64,000 nt of DNA from Ryuthela nishihirai (Eukaryota; Arthropoda; Arachnida; Araneae; Heptathelidae), in assembly GCA_038380435.1 (NCBI GenBank), contig JAWZYU010000030.1, positions 64,243,817 through 64,307,816 on the forward strand, given 5' to 3'. Of the stretch, positions 22,650-32,742 are shown one piece after another. The notes beneath the pieces are model-generated. The model saw only the letters and a list, made by a program, of their open reading frames with translations. It was not told the origin of the DNA and ran no database searches. The first letter of the stretch is position 1; each line of letters begins with the position of its first letter. A program made the position numbers and the translations under genes.

Positions 22650-23381
22650 TGTAATGCTCCAAACAAATGCAAAATACTTGAAGTTTTATGCTCCGGATAG
22701 CTTAGATGGGCGCCAGGCAATAATTAACAAATTGCCAAAAGTAGAATAAGTTGATAATAAGTTGATTTAGGGTTCAAATACCAGCGAGCGTTAATGAGTA
22801 AGAATCAAACTGATTGTCAAGTAAATTTAAATATAAAAAAATCCTTAATTCACGTTGCTCAAGAGAAAAAAACTGTACAGACTCAAAAGGTTTTAAATAT
22901 AACAAAACAGATTTATTTCCAAAATAATTCAACTCACCAAGACATCAATGAAGAAAACACAACTCCTACTCCTGTGCTACATGCACTGTGCTTGGTGCTA
23001 TGCACCTTGTGCTCGTGCACTCACTTGTGCCTGGTGCTACGCACCTTGTGCTCGTGCACTCACTTGTGCCTGTGCTTATGCTAGTGCTACTTGACTCGCA
23101 GGTCACCGGTTTTTGACATGAGCCGGCGTTGCACGCCGGGAAAGACATTTACATGCTATGACGAACGAATCAAGCTATGACGCAAGAGGGGGCGTGTCCT
23201 TTGCACGCGCTTTAGCGGTTACAGTCCGAAGTTCGGAGTTGCGCGTACGCAACTCACAACATCTTGGAAACGAGTGCTGTGATGCCAAAAAGGAAATAAA
23301 AAAATCCCCAAAATGATAAATATAACGTAAATTAAACAAAACTGGTTAAGGTAAAGCAAAAGTGAACGATGGGGCATCACA
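22650..23381 (-). mobile_element. Solo LTR of the gag-only LTR retrotransposon family
   Basis: It starts TGTAATGCTCCAAACAAATG and ends GGGGCATCACA, with the 4-bp target duplication GTAC on both sides (22646-22649 and 23382-23385). At 732 bp it is about 40 bp longer than the LTRs of the complete element because the CTTGTGCTCGTGCACTCACT stretch is duplicated. No internal region is present, so recombination between two LTRs left this copy. The sense strand, judged from the gag of the complete element, is the - strand. Confidence 0.92.
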
Positions 23382-23411
23382 GTACACTACTAGTGAAAGC
23401 TTCATATCATT

Positions 23412-23510
23412 ATAGAGGAAATTTCAATTGGTGGCCAACAGTTTGGTAGTTAGAGCACCTTGACATGATCTAGAGTTCATAAGTTCACATCCTCCCAGCA
23501 CAAAACAAAT
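23412..23510 (+). repeat. SINE family 3 fragment (tRNA-derived)
   Basis: GGTGGCCAACAGTTTGGTAG, then TTAGAGCACCTTGACATGAT, then GAGTTCATAAGTTCACATCC resembles the tRNA-like head of the inverted pair at 57.7-58.2 kb. It is diverged and lacks a clear tail. Confidence 0.6.
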
Positions 23511-23828
23511 TTCTCCCTAACTTTGAGTTTATAATATTTATCTTATACACTTTTTACATTGATAAATGTTACAATGATTGTGTAGTAGTGACTGTGGCAG
23601 TTATGCAGCACAATAATAAAATTACTCATTTTCAAATGCAGTCCTTCAGTTGAGCTTTAAATGCTTTGAGACATTTTATTGATTTTTTTTTTATAGTTCT
23701 TTATCACTCTTCAGATACATTTTTCAATTTTTATTTAAATTATCTTGTTTTAAAGCAAAATTGTTTTTTGTGATACTGCTTTACTTCAGCTTAGAATTTG
23801 CCAATCGTTAAAATTCTAAGAATGTGTA

Positions 23829-25045
23829 CATAGTCGTGTCAGAATAATAGGACCACCCACAGAATCACAGTGTACCTGCCCAGGCACATCACAGAGTGCA
23901 CATGACAAGGTCGACCACACGGAGATATAATCAACTGGCCAGGACAGATGAGCAATAGTGTGTAACATGAGCACAATGGGTAGAGGTATTGATTTGATGA
24001 ACGTTCAAAAAGGAATGATCATAACTACTGTGCCAAGGGTGGAAGCATCTCGGAAACAGCAGACTTCTTGGGCTGTTCACGAGGTGCTGTAGAAGGGTGT
24101 ACCAAGAATGGACCGCTGGCATACTGAGTACTTCCAGATGTCATAACTGTGGAGCCCCAAAGGCCATCGACCCTAGATAGAATCGAGAAGAATGTCACCT
24201 CTGTCGACTGGTAAAAGGCAAGTGATGCGCAACAGTGCAGCAATTGACCACTCAAATGAACGCTGGGGCACCCAAGTACATGTCCCCAATAACAGTAGAG
24301 TGAACCCGTTAAACATGGGTCTCCGGAGTTGACGCTGCGTAAAGGCACCCATGTCAACCAAGGTCCATCGGCAGTGACGCCTGAAGTTCACATGGGACTA
24401 TCATCATTGGACAGTGGAAAAAGTTTGCCTTCTCCGACGAATCGAGGTTTCTACTCCACAGAAGTGACAGGCGGTGGCAAATATGGTGCAAGACACACAA
24501 GAACCAACACCCAGACATGCTTGTCGGTCAAATACAGGCCGGTGGTGGCAGTGTGCATGTCTGGGGGATGTTTTCCTGGTGGACCTGGGACTGCTGGTAC
24601 CACTGGATGGGTCCCTGAATGCCAATGATTACCTGTCCATCCTCACTGACCACATGCATCCCTTCCTGTTGGACATTTACCCTGGTGGTGATAGTGTCTA
24701 CCAACAGGACAATGCGCCCTGCCATGTTGCTAAGATGGTGCGTTACTAGTTCCAGGAACATGACAGCGATGTCTCCATTCTCCCTTGGTTGGCGAAATCG
24801 CCCGATCTCAATCCCATAGAGCACTTGTGGGACCATTTGGATCGATAAGTTTGGCGTGTGGACCCACAACCATGTCATCTCCGGAACCTCCGTGCTCTGC
24901 TGGAGTCCAAATGAGCACATGTGACTCTGGCAACCTTCCAAGGCCTCATTGTGTCCATGCCACATTGTCTCGCAGCTATCATCCAGGCCAAGGGTGGTTA
25001 TTCCCATTATTAGGTAGGTGGTCATATTATTCTGATACAACTGTG
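23829..25045 (+). pseudogene. Tc1-like transposon, degraded transposase (copy 2)
   Basis: The same family as 19509-20686, in the opposite orientation. The left end CATAGTCGTGTCAGAATAAT and right end ..GATACAACTGTG are flanked by TA. On the + strand: FAFSDESRFLLHRSD near 24430, VWGMFSWWTWDCWYHW near 24560 (shifted), QQDNAPCHVAKMVR at 24700-24745 followed by a stop, then KSPDLNPIEHLWDHL near 24800. Again 36 residue positions lie between the last two catalytic residues. Several stops and shifts make it inactive. Confidence 0.9.
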
Positions 25046-26149
25046 TATTATGTGTTATTCATAAATGACTAAGTAATTTAGAAAAAAACCTAAATAAATT
25101 AAAAACTTAAGCATTAATAGAAATGTTATGAACTGTTTATATTAGAATAATAAAGTAATTTAAAAAATCCTGGAAAAAAAAATATATATATTTAAAATTT
25201 TACTAAAGATAAAATAGAATAAGTACAGTAAAATTTTGCAATGTTTTTTTAAAAAAATGCTTAAAAAATTTAACTTACAATTTTTTTCTTTGAATTTTTA
25301 CCATTTTATTAAGCACAATTAAATGCTCTTTCTTTTGGTTTATAACATGATATATTTCCTTTCATTAGTTACTTTAGGATGAGGTTCTAAAACTGTCTAT
25401 TTTATTTTCTGAAAACACTTTAAGATAAATCTGACCACAATGAGTTTAGTTTCAAAAACCCTACATTGTAAAGGTTAAAGAAGAAGTTATACCTTTTCAA
25501 AAGAAGTTATTTCTCATTACTGTTAAAGTAGTCTATCTCCGATTATTCTTATTCTCTTTGTCAACATCAATAATTGTTTTTGTGGAATGTTCTTTTTCTA
25601 AGAAAATGTCACTTCATTGGCTGAGAACTCAGTTTTGTGGCTGTAATGACTTGAGGGCTAGCTTACTATTTGGCAATGCATTCTGTCAGTGAAGCAGTGC
25701 TCTTCAAAGAAGTAATGCCATCATTTATCAGTGGTAATAAGAATTATTAGATACTGTAGTATTTTTTACATTGAACATTTTTAGATGAGTTTGTTACAGT
25801 GTAAGTTTAGCAGAAACTTTATACTATTCATATGCATGTAATACACTGTGCTCAAGTTACCAGGTTCTTTTGTAATAATTTTAGTCTTAAGCCTAATAAT
25901 ATGTTTGTATTAAATTTTTAATACTCATTTATATTCTTCCTAACACATTGGTATCAAAGTGATTGATAATCACATAGTAGTAGTTAAAGTAGGTTTAATT
26001 TCTAGGTGCTGACATGTATGTTTTATTATCTACTAGGTAGAAAAATTACCAGTAAAAATTATTTAATCAAGTACCTCTGCAGTTTGAAACTGTTGAAATG
26101 GGGACATAAAAAAATACAAAAAAAAATTAACAGATTTTTTTTTATTTAG
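25046..26149. other. AT-rich intron before exon D, no recognised feature
   Basis: The first 400 bases resemble the diverged repeats of 15.8-17.1 kb only weakly. The remainder shows no family resemblance and runs into the acceptor tract of exon D. Confidence 0.45.
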
Positions 26150-26221
26150 GTTAAAATCAAGAACATCCAGCGAGAAATAAGAAATCGGGTTATTTCTACT
26201 AAAAGGAGTAAACTTAATAGG
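26150..26221 (+). CDS. SECISBP2L: SECISBP2-like coding micro-exon D (72 nt)
   Basis: A T-rich tract and acceptor TTTAG end at 26149; the donor is AGG|GTAAGA at 26221/26222. The 24 codons, phase 0 to phase 0, read VKIKNIQREIRNRVISTKRS and end KLNR. The peptide is strongly basic. It is symmetric, so skipping it would keep the frame. It lies in the longest stretch of introns in the window (about 8 kb before and 14 kb after), which makes it a candidate for alternative use. Confidence 0.72.
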
Positions 26222-26320
26222 GTAAGAATTTTCATAATCATTTTATTATATGTGAAGAAAATAGTAATTAACAATTTTTACCTTAATTTAGCTATTAATA
26301 TTATACTATATTAATATGAG

Positions 26321-26510
26321 TGCCATCCTGTGGCTGAGTGATTAGCACACTTGGCTACTGATCATGGGGATCTAGGTTCAAGTCCCGGGTAAGGCATGGA
26401 TGTTTGCGTTTTCCTGCTGAGGTCCCGCCATCCTCTCAGACCTTCTACAATGGCGTATAAACTGAGAAGTTCCTGTCAGACTTCTGTGGCAAGCAGCTGC
26501 TTGAGTGGGT
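26321..26510 (+). repeat. tRNA-derived SINE, family 1 (copy 3)
   Basis: TGCCATCCTGTGGCTGAGTG, GATTAGCACACTTGGCTAC, GTTCAAGTCCCGGGTAAGGC (B box), CCTGCTGAGGTCC and GGCAAGCAGCTGCTTGAG follow the family order. It is a good representative copy, about 100 bases beyond exon D. Confidence 0.88.
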
Positions 26511-26875
26511 ATATATTTATATTAATATCAAGACAGATAATAAAAAGAAATTGCAAATTGCACCAAACTGCACCTAAATCAGCAGGGGTACTGTTTTGGT
26601 TCATGGTGATAATGCAACAGCTGGATTAAGAATTTTAATAATGGAGGTGGGACTGATATCATACTTCAGTTCTCTGATATCATTCTTCAATTCTTTGTAT
26701 ATCTACATTTGCAGTAATTCAGGGGTTCCATTGCAATTACTAGGCCCTAAGAAACTGCAATTTTAGCTCTCTAGTGCTCTGCCTTCATAACATAGATGAC
26801 ACATAAAGAGCTAATTTTAAAGAATGGAAATTTTATTTTCAGTCAATCTTGAATTAGCTGAAAATTAACTGGAAT

Positions 26876-27435
26876 GCTTAGAGCTTGGGAGTTTTCTGTT
26901 GTCACTTGGAGGAGTAAAAATTTGAATGTCTTTTATGATAAAAGTATTGTTCCTGTGGATTTTACCAGAACTATTATTATCCTTATTTAAAAAAAAAAAT
27001 TGATGAAATTCTTGGGATAACTATAGGGGTATCAGTCTACTTTTTTGTTCCAAGTGAAGTTTTTTGCATGATCATGCTTTCTCAAATTAAGAATTTGGTT
27101 GATGGGAAAACCGCATTTGAGCAGTGTGAATTCAGAAGTGATAGGAAATGTATAAATAATATTTTTACATTTAGATGAATTCTTGAGAAATGTTTAGAGT
27201 TTCATAAACCTATGGTTAGTAGCTTTGTAAATTTCAAAAAGATTTTGACTCTATTGATTATCATAATTTGTGGTTGATTGTTAGATCATATGACATACCA
27301 GACAAGTTAGTTAACGTGTTAAAAGCTTTCTATAATAACGCTGAGTCGTGTGAGAGTTGGTAAGGCTTGTAGCAATTGGTTTAGCATTGCTTCTGGTGTT
27401 CAACTAGGTACATTTTGTCACCTTTTCTCTTTAGA
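26876..27435 (+). mobile_element. RTE retrotransposon, copy 4, reverse transcriptase part
   Basis: It matches copy 1 from about 2757 to 3310: CTTTTATGATAAAagtaTTG, GGATTTTACCAGAaCTATT, GATAACTATAGGGGTATCA and CAATTGGTTTAGCATTgCTT. Indels have destroyed the frame. It is cut by 27436-28290 and resumes at about 28300. Confidence 0.8.
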
Positions 27436-28290
27436 ATTTTTTAATTTTTTTACTTGAATCAAGAAAATTACTCTCTGTAATATTTTTCTTGGTTGATAAT
27501 TTCTCTCTCTAACTTGAATTTTTTTTTTCATTTTTACTGATACCTTGAAATTTTATGAAGAATATTTGAAAGAAAAATTCCTTCTGACAGTTTTTTTTCG
27601 ATGAAATTTTGTTTTGTTACTTGGTGATTGTAAATTGCTGAAATTCTTGCCAGGTGGATAAAATGATTCTCACTGGCTATGCATTGCCCCACTGCTTGCA
27701 AGTGGACAAAGTGATTTTTATTGGCTATACATTGCACCCCCCCCCCCCTCATGACTGACAGATAAGCATTCTTCCCATTCGTCAGAGAAAGTTATAGTTT
27801 AATTTTAATTAAGAGCTAGTTTCTCCTGGTACAGATTTAATTGAATTACAATGGCAGCAAAGCCTAAATTGAATGCATTGTCATTAAGTGATAAAGCAAA
27901 AGTGATCACAGCTGTTGAAAGTAGTTGAAAGAAGAAAAAAGGTATTACCAAAGAATTTGGAATTCTCAGCAGCACCTCTGTCAACCATTTTAAAGAACAA
28001 AGATGTGATATTTAAGCAGCTAGATTTCGATAAAGGAAAAGAATGGAGCATTCAAAATTTCCTGATGTTTGCCAATAAGTTGCTAAAATAGTTTACTTAA
28101 TGTAGGAACAAAAATATTCCAGTAGGTGGGAATCTATTGCGGGTAACTAGTTTTCAAACTGCTTGTGTGTATTTTTAGCATAGATTTAATAACTCTAATT
28201 TTTTTTTAATTTCCTCTGAGCTACAAGTTAACTAGAGTTTAATGTGCTATAATGGAAATTCAGTCTCTTGCTCCCCCTCCCCTTATTATT
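27436..28290 (+). pseudogene. Pogo/Tigger-like transposase remnant inside RTE copy 4
   Basis: From 27851 the frame reads MAAKPKLNALSLSDKAKVIT, then KKGITKEFGILSSTSVNHF. This is the helix-turn-helix start (LSLxxKxxVI..VE...KxxIxKEFGI..STV..) of CENP-B/pogo-type transposases. It is broken after about 60 residues, and the catalytic part is missing. Upstream, a piece around 27650-27740 is repeated (GTGGAcAAAgTGATT..GGCTATaCATTGC). An insertion of this element into the LINE would explain the gap between the two RTE parts. Confidence 0.65.
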
Positions 28291-28299
28291 TTTTCTAGA

Positions 28300-28640
28300 T
28301 ACAGGCCTGCTAAATGTTTATGCTGTATGTTGAGCATTAGATGGTTTGACTTTGTAAGTGATGATGAGGTTAGAAGAAGTCAGCAATCTCATTTGAGCAG
28401 CATATATGTTACCTGTGCATAGCTGGCCTCAGGAAAAGGGAGAGACCTGGGGTGTAGCGAGCAGACAGTGTCAAACAGGACGTTAAAATTGGCCTACTAC
28501 TGGCCAGATGCAGCAGCTTGTAGCTGATAACAGACATTATAAGGGGCAAATTACCCACCACCCCACCTTCCTGTCAATGGAACATTGCATAAGGCTTCTT
28601 GGCACCGCTGTTCCATCGATGTTAGGAACTAAGTTGCACA
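28300..28640 (+). mobile_element. RTE retrotransposon, copy 4, 3' part
   Basis: ATTAGATGGTTTGACTTTGT, TTGAGCAGCATAT and GGCCAGATGCAGCAG, then GGAACTAAGTTGCAC, match copy 1 at 3858-4153. About 80 bases near 28540-28620 are foreign. The GAT tail is not found. Confidence 0.7.
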
Positions 28641-29055
28641 AGGAGATGTCTGGTGGCCAAAGAGAATTGCTGCCACCAAAATGGACAGTGATGGCAGCAG
28701 GTGATTGTGGATGTCAGCAGAGGTCACTTGACAGATAGACGCTGGCTGCTGCTATGGAACTTTCAGTGAGAGAAAGAGCGCTTCCTTCTCTCTGCATGCT
28801 TCTTACTAAGCTACAGCAGTCACATCAGGGACTGCTGTGAGATGGCCTTTGTTTAATCAGAGAGGCTGAGTCTGTTTGGAGGCTGGTGTAGGCCTGAATT
28901 CAGTTTGCTGGGATAGGCAAACATGTTGGATGCGAGACCATAGTATTGGTTGCCTTACTGTTGCATATATATATGTGTGTGCGTGTAAATAAATATTTAA
29001 TTCAAAGTCATTGTCTTGAGTTTATAAACCATCAGTTAGGTCACAATTTCCTGAC
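28641..29055. other. Possible LTR-like segment (unassigned)
   Basis: The segment starts near TGTCTGGTGGCC and ends near CCTGACA. It holds a polyadenylation-like GTGTAAATAAATA. These are LTR-like traits, but I found no second copy in the window, so the call is tentative. It may belong to the older gag element at 34.9-36.2 kb. Confidence 0.3.
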
Positions 29056-29686
29056 AATAGTTAGAACTCAATAAAAGAACCCACATGAAAGTTCACCGAC
29101 CACAAATAGCTTAGGATAATAGGTGCCAGTGAGATCTCTATGTTGCGATCTTGTGCAACCACGGCAATTCCCGGTTCCGCCTGACAGCACTACCTGGTTA
29201 AAGAAAAGCCATGACTATCTAGAGCCGGGGGCAAGGAATACGCCCTATAGGCGCACCTCAACCCCGGCCTCACATGGCAGCAGTCCTATAGAAGGAAAGC
29301 TAACCACCGGAAGAAACCTAAATTTAATCTATTCCCCGGTTTGCAAATGTGCAAGGATATAAAGATCCAAGCTCGATCGGCACCCGGGGTGGAGACTCTT
29401 AGTAGGACCCAGACTTTTTGGACGGCTCGTGCCTACTAGGCAGGAGGGACCTTTCGACCGAGCCGTCGAACTGACCACCCAAGGTCCCTGAGGTGAGGTC
29501 TCCGACGCCGTCACCACCCGACCGGCAATCAAGCCGGCCAGCAGCGTCTTCGACCTCGGTTGGCCTTGGCCATGTCCAACCGGCGCCCAACCCGGTCGGC
29601 ACAGCCTTCAGCCGGGTTGCTGGGCCCTAGGCCCCCCCACCACGACAAGGTGGTCCCCTATTGAGGTGACTTTCACAATGTGGTGT
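29056..29686. other. GC-rich island of unknown origin
   Basis: About 600 bases are far richer in G+C than the AT-rich surroundings, with no long gene-like frame. On the - strand near 29635-29660 it holds CCACCTTGTCGTGGTGG, a 4-bp GC hairpin, followed by G-runs. Such motifs occur near the 5' ends of some non-LTR elements, so it may be the 5' untranslated part of a retroelement. It ends where the LTR retrotransposon inserted. Confidence 0.4.
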
Positions 29687-30378
29687 TGTAACGCTCCAAA
29701 CAAATGCAAAATACTTGAAGTTTTATGCTCCGGATAGCTTAGATGGGCGCCAGGCAATGCTTAACAAATTGCCAAAAGTAGAATAAGTTGATAATAAGTT
29801 GATTTAGGGTTCAAATACCAGCGAGCGTTAATGAGTAAGAATCAAAATGATTGTCAAGTAATTTTAAATATAATTCAGAAATCCTTAATTTGCATTGCTC
29901 AAGAGAAAAAAAACTACAGACTCGAAAGGTTTTAAATATTACAAAACAGATTTATTTCCAAAATAATTCAACTCACCAAGACATCAATGAAGATAAAAAT
30001 CCTGTACTACACGCACTGTGCTTGGTGCTACGCACCTTGTGCTCGTGCACTCACTTGTGCCTGTGCTTATGCACTAACTCCCCTGTGACTCGCAGGTCAC
30101 CGGTTTTTGACAATGAGCCGGCAATGCTTGCCAGGAAAGACATTAACATACTATGATGAACGACGCAAAAGCTATGACGCAAGAGGGGGCGTGTCCTTGG
30201 CACGCGCTTTAACAATACAGTCGGAAGATCGGAGTTGCGGCGCATGCGCAACTCCTAGAATCTTGAAAATGAGTGCTGTGATGCCAAAAAGGAAATAAAA
30301 ATCCCCAAAATGATAAATATAACGTAAATTAAACAAAACTGGTTAAGGTAAAGCAAAAGTGAACAATGGGGCATCACA
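29687..30378 (-). repeat. LTR of gag-only retrotransposon (3' LTR in sense direction)
   Basis: 692 bp, TGTAACGCTCC...GGGCATCACA on the + strand. It is preceded by target duplication GTGT (29683-29686). The adjoining internal bases on the - strand give a purine tract GGAAGGGGGAG just before the LTR, the polypurine tract expected at a 3' LTR. Confidence 0.93.
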
Positions 30379-31944
30379 ACTCCCCCTTCCAAAGGGAGTC
30401 AAAAGATTTGACCTAACAAATTTTGACGAGCAATTTTGAATAAAGGACACATCTTACGTCATTTACACATGGCTGAACATAAATAAGTAAAAGTATGCTA
30501 GCGCAAATTTTGATATGACGAACTATTCTCACTTTGACACAATTTTCCAGCACAACCAAAGGTACCTCCTCCCTTTTCCTCCTAACAAAAATATGTAATT
30601 AACAGCTAACCTAGTGTCAATATATACCAGTGGCTGTGACAGTTAACTGTATACTAGCATCATCGGTCTATCTAGTATCACATTCTGATACAAACTCGAA
30701 ATTGGCATATCTTGAACTGTACAGAAAAAATAGGTTAATAAACTCCTAATCTTACTAAGTCTATAGTGTTAATAGATGAAAAAATGATTTATTACATTTG
30801 TTGTTAGCGGGGTAATAACTTCCGCTTTTCCCCTAACCACAATAAAAAATTTGTGAAAGCTAATTCTTCTCCTAAATCACATAAAAAAACGGGTATTCGA
30901 ACACCGTTATCTCCTCCTAATTACATTCAAATACACAAAGCTAAAAAAATTCAAAATTTACAAATAAGCGGGAATGTAATCATCCACTAATTCTTCTCCT
31001 ATTCACAGAAATCGCGATCTAGCTGAAATAAAAAATCATTAGTTACCTCCCCCTTCAGAGCTAACGTCCCCCTCCCAAAGGAGTTATGCTGGTAACAACT
31101 CGGTTATCAGACTAGGCCATTTGGGGACAGCTCCAAAAAGGTACACAAAAAAAACAAAATTCTGCAGTCATCATCATGGTCATCATCTATATATACCAAT
31201 AAATACTGCCAATGTCATCCCAAACATTACGTATCATTGACACATAAATATCACTGATGACATTGAACAGATTTAAACACATATACATAAATCGTATCTA
31301 AGAATAAAGAAAAAAGAGTGTAAATAATTTATAATATACGATGATAACATTTCATCCAATAACTTTTACATGAATCTCCTTTTTTTTTACATAAATTCAC
31401 TTTGGAATGCACGTTATTTTACAATACAAATTCTTAAACATAAAAAATATTAAATCACTAATTCTCTTTCACTCTTCTCATTCATATCCATAAACATTTT
31501 ACAATTTCTAAACTTTCCAATATCGCTTACAAAATTTTCAGCTATCAGTCAGCTGAAACGAAAAAAATCTACAAAAATACATTTTAACTCACGTAAATAC
31601 AATAACTAGAACTTCGATGAACAAGAATGCAAAAAAAATTCTATTCACACAGTATAAACTCGAACTACAATAATTTCACTTTCCAAAAATAAATATCGAA
31701 CTCCAAAGTTTCAACAAGAATTCAAACATTGGTAACTATATAAATCACAATAAGCTTCTTCGTCTTCATCTATTCCGAAAAAAAAGAGAACATTTATATA
31801 AATCAACAAATGCCAAGTGAAAGAAAAATATACTTAAATTTCATTGTTGGCATTCCGTGGCGATAAATCATCTAGTCCGTTTCCGATAACATCCTTCCGT
31901 CGTCGTTGGGTGGCTTCACGTAAAGTTGTTACTAAAGATCTCGT

Positions 31945-32616
31945 TCAAGTCAAGTCGTCGCTGTAGATCTGGCTGGTGACGTCATCTTGGCTATGTTTGC
32001 TGCTTCGCTGCCGGTTATTGCTCTGCAGGATTTGGTCGTTTCGTCCGCTTTTCGTTGCTCCGTGCAGATTTCTGAAGAACCTTTTCTCGTACTTTCTAGG
32101 CTTATTGGTGTCCGCCTCCAAATGACGCTTTAATAGTTGAGGACCTCCAGACTTGTCAGGAATACTTGCGGTCGGCACAACTTCTTGGTTGGTTTTTTCT
32201 TCACTTAAATCAGACTCAAAATTATTTTCATTGTTATTACTTTCTTTTAAAACTTCTACTTTAAAAACCTTTTCAAAAACGGCTTTCTCATACGGTTGTT
32301 CTACTTCACAAACTTCGTTATTTAAACTTTCATTATTTGCACTAACGGGACATTTTATAGGTGTTTCTGAAATAATCTGTTCTGGACCACAAGGTAAGTC
32401 AAAAAGTCCACGGGACCGCGGCTGCACTGTCAATTGACATTCGTCATTAGTACCATTGAAAACTTGTTCCTTAGCAAACTGAAGATCGACTTCTGTATCG
32501 TTTTGATCTGTTACTTTAGTTACTTCGTGACAATCATTAACGAAAGGAAAAGCCATAGTGGCAAGGCATAACTCATGAGAGGGCTTTTCTTGAGGAACTT
32601 TGGCCTCTCGCTTCAA
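31945..32616 (-). CDS. Retrotransposon 3' internal open frame, function not recognised
   Basis: About 223 residues after the zinc knuckle of the gag-only element, in the same frame as the main gag frame but separated by frame breaks. The front part is acidic and polar (EVCEVEQPYEKAVFEK, ESNNNENNFESDLSEEK). The end is basic (HLEADTNKPRKYEKRF, NNRQRSSKHSQDD). No pol motif is seen. It may be the gag C-terminus, or a remnant of the tail of integrase left by an internal deletion. The start shown is not a clear ATG. Confidence 0.45.
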   Translation of the reverse strand: MKREAKVPQEKPSHELCLATMAFPFVNDCHEVTKVTDQNDTEVDLQFAKEQVFNGTNDECQLTVQPRSRGLFDLPCGPEQIISETPIKCPVSANNESLNNEVCEVEQPYEKAVFEKVFKVEVLKESNNNENNFESDLSEEKTNQEVVPTASIPDKSGGPQLLKRHLEADTNKPRKYEKRFFRNLHGATKSGRNDQILQSNNRQRSSKHSQDDVTSQIYSDDLT

Positions 32617-32657
32617 AGATCCCGATGAAAGTTTCCCGAATTTTCATTCCTTTGATA

Positions 32658-32699
32658 GCAATATTTTTCAGTGTGTCCTAGTCGGCCACAAAAATTACA
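32658..32699 (-). other. CCHC zinc knuckle of the gag-only element
   Basis: The - strand encodes CNFCGRLGHTEKYC, a C-x2-C-x4-H-x4-C nucleocapsid knuckle. It lies just after the end of the main gag frame (32743) but in a different frame from both it and the next open frame, so at least two frame breaks surround it. It confirms the retroelement nature of the region. Confidence 0.9.
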
Positions 32700-32742
32700 T
32701 CTGAAAGATTGAGTTTGTTTAAACAAAGTTTTAGGTGTAGTG

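Noticed and set aside
29123..29602. Open frames in the GC-rich island
   Set aside because: High GC content lowers stop frequency; the frames on both strands overlap and show no family signal.
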